64,000 bases of DNA from CAYRHJ01 sp964424105 (GTDB lineage: Bacteria > Planctomycetota > Phycisphaerae > UBA1845), in assembly GCA_964424105.1 (NCBI GenBank), contig CAYRHJ010000011.1:1-64000 (forward strand). Direction: 5' to 3'. Each line of letters starts with the position of its first letter. The first letter of the stretch is position 1. Positions 59,396 to 64,000 of this stretch are shown one piece after another. The translations under genes were made by a program, and so were the position numbers. The notes under the pieces were generated by a model. That model searched no databases, had not been told where the DNA came from, and was given only the letters and a program-made list of their open reading frames with translations.

Positions 59396-62300
59396 CTACG
59401 ACGCCCGTCCATGACATTGTTTGTACTTCTTGCCGCTACCGCAGGGGCAGGGGTCGTTACGCTTGACACGGGGCTTGTCCCGGCGAATGGTTTCCACTTT
59501 CTGTTCCACCCCCTGGGCCCGCATGGCGGCCGCCTGATCGGTCGGCCCCCCCGCGAAAGCGGCGTTGGTGGCGTCGGCGTGTTGCAATTGCATTCGAGCA
59601 GCTCCCCGCCCCGGCGGGGCATCGGCGCCAACTCCTGCACCGGCTCCGCCTGCCCGCAGCTTGAAAATAATATCGGTGACGCGGGTCCGAATCAGCGTCC
59701 ACATCTGGTCGAAAAACTCGCGGCCCTCGATGGCATATTGGCTTTGCGGGTGCGTCTGATCACCGCCCATGGGACGCTGCATGATCGCGTGCTTCAATCG
59801 ATCCATCTCCGCCAGGTGATCTTTCCAAGCCTGATCGTAGATCCGCAGCAGAATATATTGTTCCAGCAGGGTCAGCTCGAATCGAAGCCAACGCCTTCCC
59901 ATCTCGCGAAGCGCGTCGCGGCGATCGTCGGCCAGCTCGAATCGTTCCTGATTCCAGGCCAATCGAAAACGCTCGCGCCCCCACTCCGCCAGACTGCCCT
60001 CGCCGTTTCGTGCAATAGCCTGTTCGATCTCCGCATCGAGCTTCCCATTGTTCAGATAGCTCCTCTGCAAGTCGAGAAGCCTGCCGCGGATGTCCTCCAG
60101 CGGCTGGGACTGAATCGATTCAATGCTCCACGTCTCGTTGTATTTGTGATGAACCCATTTGCAAACGAAATCGCACGCCTGCGGATCGTCCGTCGCCACT
60201 TCTCCAAACGCCCGGGCCAGACATTGCTCGACCGGATAATAAATCTCCCGCTCGTGATAGCCCTTTCGCACGCCTTCCTTGAACAACTCGATCACGTCGC
60301 CGATGTTCCGATCAGCCAATTCTTCCTCGGCCATCTTTGTCTCGAATTTGGCTCGTGCCCATTCGCACAGTTGTCGTCGCCCCAACGATTCATCGAGAAA
60401 CGCCTCCATGCCACTCAGATCGATTTCGTCGTAGTGCTTCTCCGCCGCTTCTTCCAGCATTTCCTCGATCTCGGCCGGCGACATCTTCCGAAGCTGATTC
60501 TGCGTCACGCTGTGACCGAAGCTTCGCTGGGCCCACTGGGCTAATCCGCCCACGTCCCAAGTCGAAGCCTCCTCCTCCGGATCGATGTATTCCACCAGCG
60601 ACGTCCGAATCGTCTCGCGGACCTCCTCCTTGGCGTGCGCCCGAACCGTTGAATACATCTCCTCCAGGTCTTCGATGTCTAACGAACGCGGTTCAATGGT
60701 GACGTCATGCGTGGCCCGCAACCATTCAACCAGACAACGGCGGCGATAGTCCGCGCTCAAAAACTGATGCACGCTCTCCTCGATCGATTGATCGATCGTC
60801 TCGAAAATCAAATCCTCCAATCCTCGATTCTCGAGAATCCGCTGCCGCGAACCATAGAACTCCTTTCGCTGGAAATCCATCGGCTCGTCCCACTCCAGCA
60901 GATGCTTGCGGCTGGAAAAGTTGCGCTCTTCCACCTTGCGCTGGGCCCGTTCGATGCCCTTGGTCAGTCGCTTATCCTCCAGGCTCGAACCCTCCGTAAA
61001 ACCTAACTTCTCCATCATCTTCAGCATCCAATCCGGCATGAACAGCTTGATCAGGTCGTCTTCCAGCGAAATGAAAAATCGACTCGATCCCGGGTCGCCC
61101 TGGCGCCCCGATCGACCCCGCAATTGATTGTCGATACGCCGAGCCTCATGCCGCTCCGTGCCGATGATGTGCAGACCGCAGGGAACGCTGATGGGGCACA
61201 CCCGCCTGCCGATCTCCGGAAACCGCGGATCGAGCTTGGGCTTGTAGCAATGCGCACAATTCGTCGCGGGATCGTACTCTTCACAACGAATGCAGCATTT
61301 GGTCACACCGACCGGGTACAGGGCGCTCGACGCGGATTCGTCGGGCACCTTGCACTTCGAATAAACAACCCCCTCCGCCAATTTGATGTCCGTGCCGCGA
61401 CCAGCCATGTTGGTGGCGATGGTCACGTTGCCCACCGGCGATTTGTCGCCCTGCGTGGGGACGTGCAGATGCCCCGCCTTCACCACAATCTCCGCCTCCC
61501 GGGCGTGGTTCTTGGCGTTAAGCACTTCATGTTCAATGCCGAAGCTCCGCGTCAACTGTTCCGAAAGCTTTTCCGATTTCTCCACGCTGGTCGTACCGAC
61601 CAGGATCGGCTTGCCGTGGGCCAGGTCGCCCATCGCTTCGTCGTAAACTTCCAGCATGAAATCGATCACCGCTTGATCCCATTCTGCGGCGCTCTTGAAC
61701 CGGGCCATCGCCTCGTTGATTCGCGAAACATCCAGGCCGCTTTTTTCGCGGATCGGTCGCAGCGCCGTGAAAACGTCGGCCATCAGAAATGGATCTCGCG
61801 GCCGACCTTTGCGGCGGATTTCGTGAATCTCATCGACGATGGCGTCAAACTTCTGATGCACCGTGCGGTACATCTTGTCGTTGTGGTCGTTTCGATTGAC
61901 CGGACGATTCGTGGGGATTTCCACCACGTCCAGCTTGTAGATTTTCAGAAACTCGTCAGCCTCCGTCGCCGCCGTCCCCGTCATGCCCGCCATCACCCGG
62001 TACAACTTGAAATAATTCTGCACCGTGATGGTGGCCAGCGTTTGCGTTTCCTGCTTGATGGGCACGCCTTCCTTGGCTTCGACAGCCTGGTGCAATCCAT
62101 CCGACCACTGCCGACCGATCATCAACCGTCCCGTGTTTTCATCTACGATGATGACCTCGCGATTTTGAACCACGTAGTCCTTGTCACGCTCGTACACCAC
62201 GTGGGCCCGCAACGCCTGCTCGATCAGGTGCGGCCGGTCCATGTTCGCACCAACGTAAAAACTGCCGATTCCAGCCTGCTCCTGCGCCAGCGCGATGCCC

Positions 62301-63286
62301 TGATGCGTCAGGCCAATCGACTTCCGCTCCCGCTGCACGACGTAACACTGGCGATGCCCGATCGCGTCGGCCTCATCCTCGCTTACCATGGCTGGGTCCA
62401 CGCGGAATCGCCGGAAACCACTTTCCGCTTTGGGGTCGGCGCTCAAATTCTCCGGTACGTCGTTTCCCCACGGCGCGATGCGCTGCGTCGTCTCCCGGTT
62501 GAACTCCGCCTGCTTGCGCACCAGGTATCGCGCCAGATCATCAGCCCACTTGTACCGGTCCTCGTCTTCCATGCCCCCCCCGGAAATGATCAGCGGCGTG
62601 CGGGCTTCATCGATCAAGATCGAATCCACCTCGTCGACAATGGCGAAATCCAGCCGCCCCTGCACCTGATCACTGCGACGCAGCTTCATGTTGTCCCGCA
62701 GATAATCGAAACCGAATTCGCTGGTCGTGCCAAAAGTCAGATCACAGGCATAGGCCCGCTTACGAATGCCCTCCTGCCCGCTGGGATCCAGTTGGGCCTG
62801 AATGAACCCGACGGACACGTCAAGCATCGCGAAGATGGACTGGGCGAATTCCGCGTCGCGCTTCACCAGATAGTCGTTGACCGTCACGATGTGAACCTTC
62901 ATGCCACAGACCACGCGGAGATAAGCCGCCAGGTGACAGACGATCGTTTTACCCTCGCCCGTGCGCATCTCCGCCACCATGCCCTCGTACAGCACCTGCC
63001 CGCCGATCAACTGGCAATGAAAATGGCGATGGGCCTGCGCTCGACGAGACGCTTCCCGCAGAACCGCGAAAGCCTCCGGCATGATGTCCCTGGGTGTCAC
63101 ACCGGACTTGATTCGCTCCTTGAATTCAGCCGTCTTGGCCCGAAGCTGCTCGTCGGAAAGCGCCTGAATGGACGGCTCCAGCGCTTCGACTTCGTCAGCC
63201 GCCCGCGATAAGCGCTTCAATATCCGCGCGTTGCGTGACCCGAACACCCGCACGATGGATTTGGAAATAACTTGTTGTAAGCCCAT
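59396..63286 (-). CDS. secA: SecA preprotein translocase ATPase, extended
   Basis: 1296 residues, against 830-900 in most bacteria. The motor is complete: MRTGEGKT (107-114), DEVDSILIDEARTPLIIS, GRGTDIKL, and GTERHEARRIDNQLRGRSGR QGDPGSSRF split over two blocks. Between GRGTDIKL and the next block lies an insert with CCIRCEEYDPATNCAHC and two further Cys (about residues 655-700), likely a zinc site. Another roughly 300 residues are added in the helical scaffold/wing region (from about 870 to 1200). The C-terminal SEC-C zinc motif CPCGSGKKYKQCH is intact. SecA drives export of the signal-peptide proteins in this window. Long inserts in this protein are known in planctomycetes (recollection). 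Confidence 0.95.
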   Translation of the reverse strand: MGLQQVISKSIVRVFGSRNARILKRLSRAADEVEALEPSIQALSDEQLRAKTAEFKERIKSGVTPRDIMPEAFAVLREASRRAQAHRHFHCQLIGGQVLYEGMVAEMRTGEGKTIVCHLAAYLRVVCGMKVHIVTVNDYLVKRDAEFAQSIFAMLDVSVGFIQAQLDPSGQEGIRKRAYACDLTFGTTSEFGFDYLRDNMKLRRSDQVQGRLDFAIVDEVDSILIDEARTPLIISGGGMEDEDRYKWADDLARYLVRKQAEFNRETTQRIAPWGNDVPENLSADPKAESGFRRFRVDPAMVSEDEADAIGHRQCYVVQRERKSIGLTHQGIALAQEQAGIGSFYVGANMDRPHLIEQALRAHVVYERDKDYVVQNREVIIVDENTGRLMIGRQWSDGLHQAVEAKEGVPIKQETQTLATITVQNYFKLYRVMAGMTGTAATEADEFLKIYKLDVVEIPTNRPVNRNDHNDKMYRTVHQKFDAIVDEIHEIRRKGRPRDPFLMADVFTALRPIREKSGLDVSRINEAMARFKSAAEWDQAVIDFMLEVYDEAMGDLAHGKPILVGTTSVEKSEKLSEQLTRSFGIEHEVLNAKNHAREAEIVVKAGHLHVPTQGDKSPVGNVTIATNMAGRGTDIKLAEGVVYSKCKVPDESASSALYPVGVTKCCIRCEEYDPATNCAHCYKPKLDPRFPEIGRRVCPISVPCGLHIIGTERHEARRIDNQLRGRSGRQGDPGSSRFFISLEDDLIKLFMPDWMLKMMEKLGFTEGSSLEDKRLTKGIERAQRKVEERNFSSRKHLLEWDEPMDFQRKEFYGSRQRILENRGLEDLIFETIDQSIEESVHQFLSADYRRRCLVEWLRATHDVTIEPRSLDIEDLEEMYSTVRAHAKEEVRETIRTSLVEYIDPEEEASTWDVGGLAQWAQRSFGHSVTQNQLRKMSPAEIEEMLEEAAEKHYDEIDLSGMEAFLDESLGRRQLCEWARAKFETKMAEEELADRNIGDVIELFKEGVRKGYHEREIYYPVEQCLARAFGEVATDDPQACDFVCKWVHHKYNETWSIESIQSQPLEDIRGRLLDLQRSYLNNGKLDAEIEQAIARNGEGSLAEWGRERFRLAWNQERFELADDRRDALREMGRRWLRFELTLLEQYILLRIYDQAWKDHLAEMDRLKHAIMQRPMGGDQTHPQSQYAIEGREFFDQMWTLIRTRVTDIIFKLRAGGAGAGVGADAPPGRGAARMQLQHADATNAAFAGGPTDQAAAMRAQGVEQKVETIRRDKPRVKRNDPCPCGSGKKYKQCHGRAS

Positions 63287-63355
63287 ACGCTGCCCTTCGT
63301 TACCCTACTGTTTCACGCGGACGCCGTTTCGTCCAAGCCCGCGCCCGCTCACATG

Positions 63356-63388
63356 CGTCATTCCGGCGAACGCCGGAATCCAGAATTC
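63356..63388. repeat. Palindromic repeat upstream of secA
   Basis: GTCATTCCGGCGAACGCCGG followed by AATCCAGAATT, the most frequent palindrome of this window, 70 bases before the secA start on the other strand; GAGCCGCGACC at 63413 is a fragment of the PLPDGRGS word. Confidence 0.8.
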
Positions 63389-63476
63389 ATAGGGCGGGTC
63401 TCACCCTCTTTCCGAGCCGCGACCGCCGCCATCCACGCAGTCTCGCACGCAGTTCGTACGGCGATTTTCACCCGCC

Positions 63477-63985
63477 TCATTTGCGTGCCGCATCGCCAAG
63501 AAAACCGAAATCTCCACGAAACGCTCGTTCCCAGCCGAATGTCGCGCCGGGCGTCTCCGGAATCAACTCTACCGTCCGTTCGACCAACACGGCCACGATG
63601 GTTCCAGACGTTCGGTATGCTTGAATGTGTGGGAGTTTCAGAAACCCGTCAAATCCACGATTGGGATTCGACGCTAAGGGCCGCCGTGACCGCCGATCCG
63701 AGTCACAACCAGCATTCGAGATCGTTTGCAGGTCTCCAGCACGGACGCGACGGACCAATGGGATGGGCGGAATGTGCCGCTTCCGCCGTCGGGCGGGCGA
63801 ACGACGGCGCGGGCCGGTGGAACGCTGACCGCGATAATCGGCACCGACCAATTCGCAGACGCCGTCCAACAGCATGCATCACTCGCGGTTGAAAAGCCAG
63901 CCGAGGAGGTCGAAGCCAACAGCCCCGTCCCCGCCAACGCGTAGCAACCAACCGCCCACGGAATGATCGGTGAAATCGACCGCAT
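63477..63985 (-). pseudogene. Secreted hypothetical, probably frameshifted
   Basis: On the minus strand, an ATG at 63985 opens a 103-residue frame with a signal peptide (IIPWAVGCYALAGTGLLAST) and then PPDGGSGTFRPSHWSVASVL up to a TAG at 63674. A second frame continues to 63477 with protein-like sequence (GFLKLPHIQAYRTSGTIVAV, ERTVELIPETPGATFGWERA). Most third codon positions in both frames are G or C. The simplest reading is one gene with a single indel near 63670-63700, but two small genes or chance are possible. No family recognised. Confidence 0.35.
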
Positions 63986-64000
63986 GGCGGGGATTATAGG

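Noticed and set aside
59067..59400. TPP riboswitch before thiC
   Set aside because: No CTGAGA box, no GATCTGG-type partner on the minus strand; only a chance TTATCCAG on the plus strand.
61124..63211. A 695-residue open frame on the plus strand opposite secA, and similar long frames opposite the flagellins (51393-53003) and the 3' half of secA (59228-60544)
   Set aside because: They mirror the codon pattern of the real genes on the other strand, contain no recognisable domain, and arise because GC-rich genes have few stops in the antisense frame.
1..64000. CRISPR array
   Set aside because: Repeats occur in scattered copies with no regular spacing of about 30 bases and no cas genes.
1..64000. 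tRNA or rRNA genes
   Set aside because: No cloverleaf or rRNA core sequence was recognised by eye; a dedicated search was not possible.

Overview
This is a GC-rich bacterial chromosome segment that reads as Planctomycetota, most likely a Phycisphaerae-like lineage. The main reasons are: secreted proteins that end in paired dockerin-like repeats and a terminal Cys-Cys motif; a long MoxR / DUF58 / vWA / DUF4175-like gene cluster; a SecA of 1296 residues with a cysteine-rich insert; and many dispersed palindromic repeats, some of them inside coding sequences. The taxonomic call is inference from gene content, since no rRNA or tRNA gene is visible.

Layout. 0-6.5 kb: EamA transporter, lgt and panC, then an ECF sigma / membrane anti-sigma-like / STN-like secreted protein operon. 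A roughly 280 bp repeat flanks this block as an inverted pair. 7.4-16 kb: a secreted hypothetical, then rpmA-obgE-coaX-mnmE-like (the last three overlap), a Ser/Thr kinase, a zinc-ribbon coiled-coil protein, a lipoprotein amidase and two related small lipoproteins. 16-21 kb (minus strand): ilvE, a lolD/lolC-E-type ABC exporter and lysS. 21-35 kb (minus strand): a long cluster running moxR, DUF58, BatA/vWA, vWA with a GATase-like domain, DUF4175-like protein, small secreted protein, terpenoid-cyclase-like repeat protein, NPCBM-domain protein. 35-42 kb: a LOG-family protein, GNAT acetyltransferase, a secreted protein, an aminotransferase and a LOG-MazG fusion. 42-49.6 kb: a reprolysin-like metalloprotease and two choice-of-anchor B proteins, all with dockerin pairs. 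49.7-55 kb: two flagellins and a DUF2723 membrane protein. 55-57.1 kb: decayed toxin-antitoxin remnants (MNT/HepT with a broken toxin, HicB with a truncated HicA), a membrane-protein pseudogene and a small retropepsin-like protease. 57.1-64 kb: thiC, secA and a probably frameshifted secreted hypothetical.

The most notable signal outside ordinary genes is a set of short palindromic repeats. They occur between genes and also, in frame, inside several otherwise conserved genes, where they add 8-30 residues without breaking the reading frame. This resembles the palindromic elements described in Rickettsia genes. The second is a single polypeptide joining a LOG-type nucleotide-binding/phosphoribohydrolase-like domain to a MazG-like NTP pyrophosphohydrolase, which could act as a two-step nucleotide clean-up enzyme.
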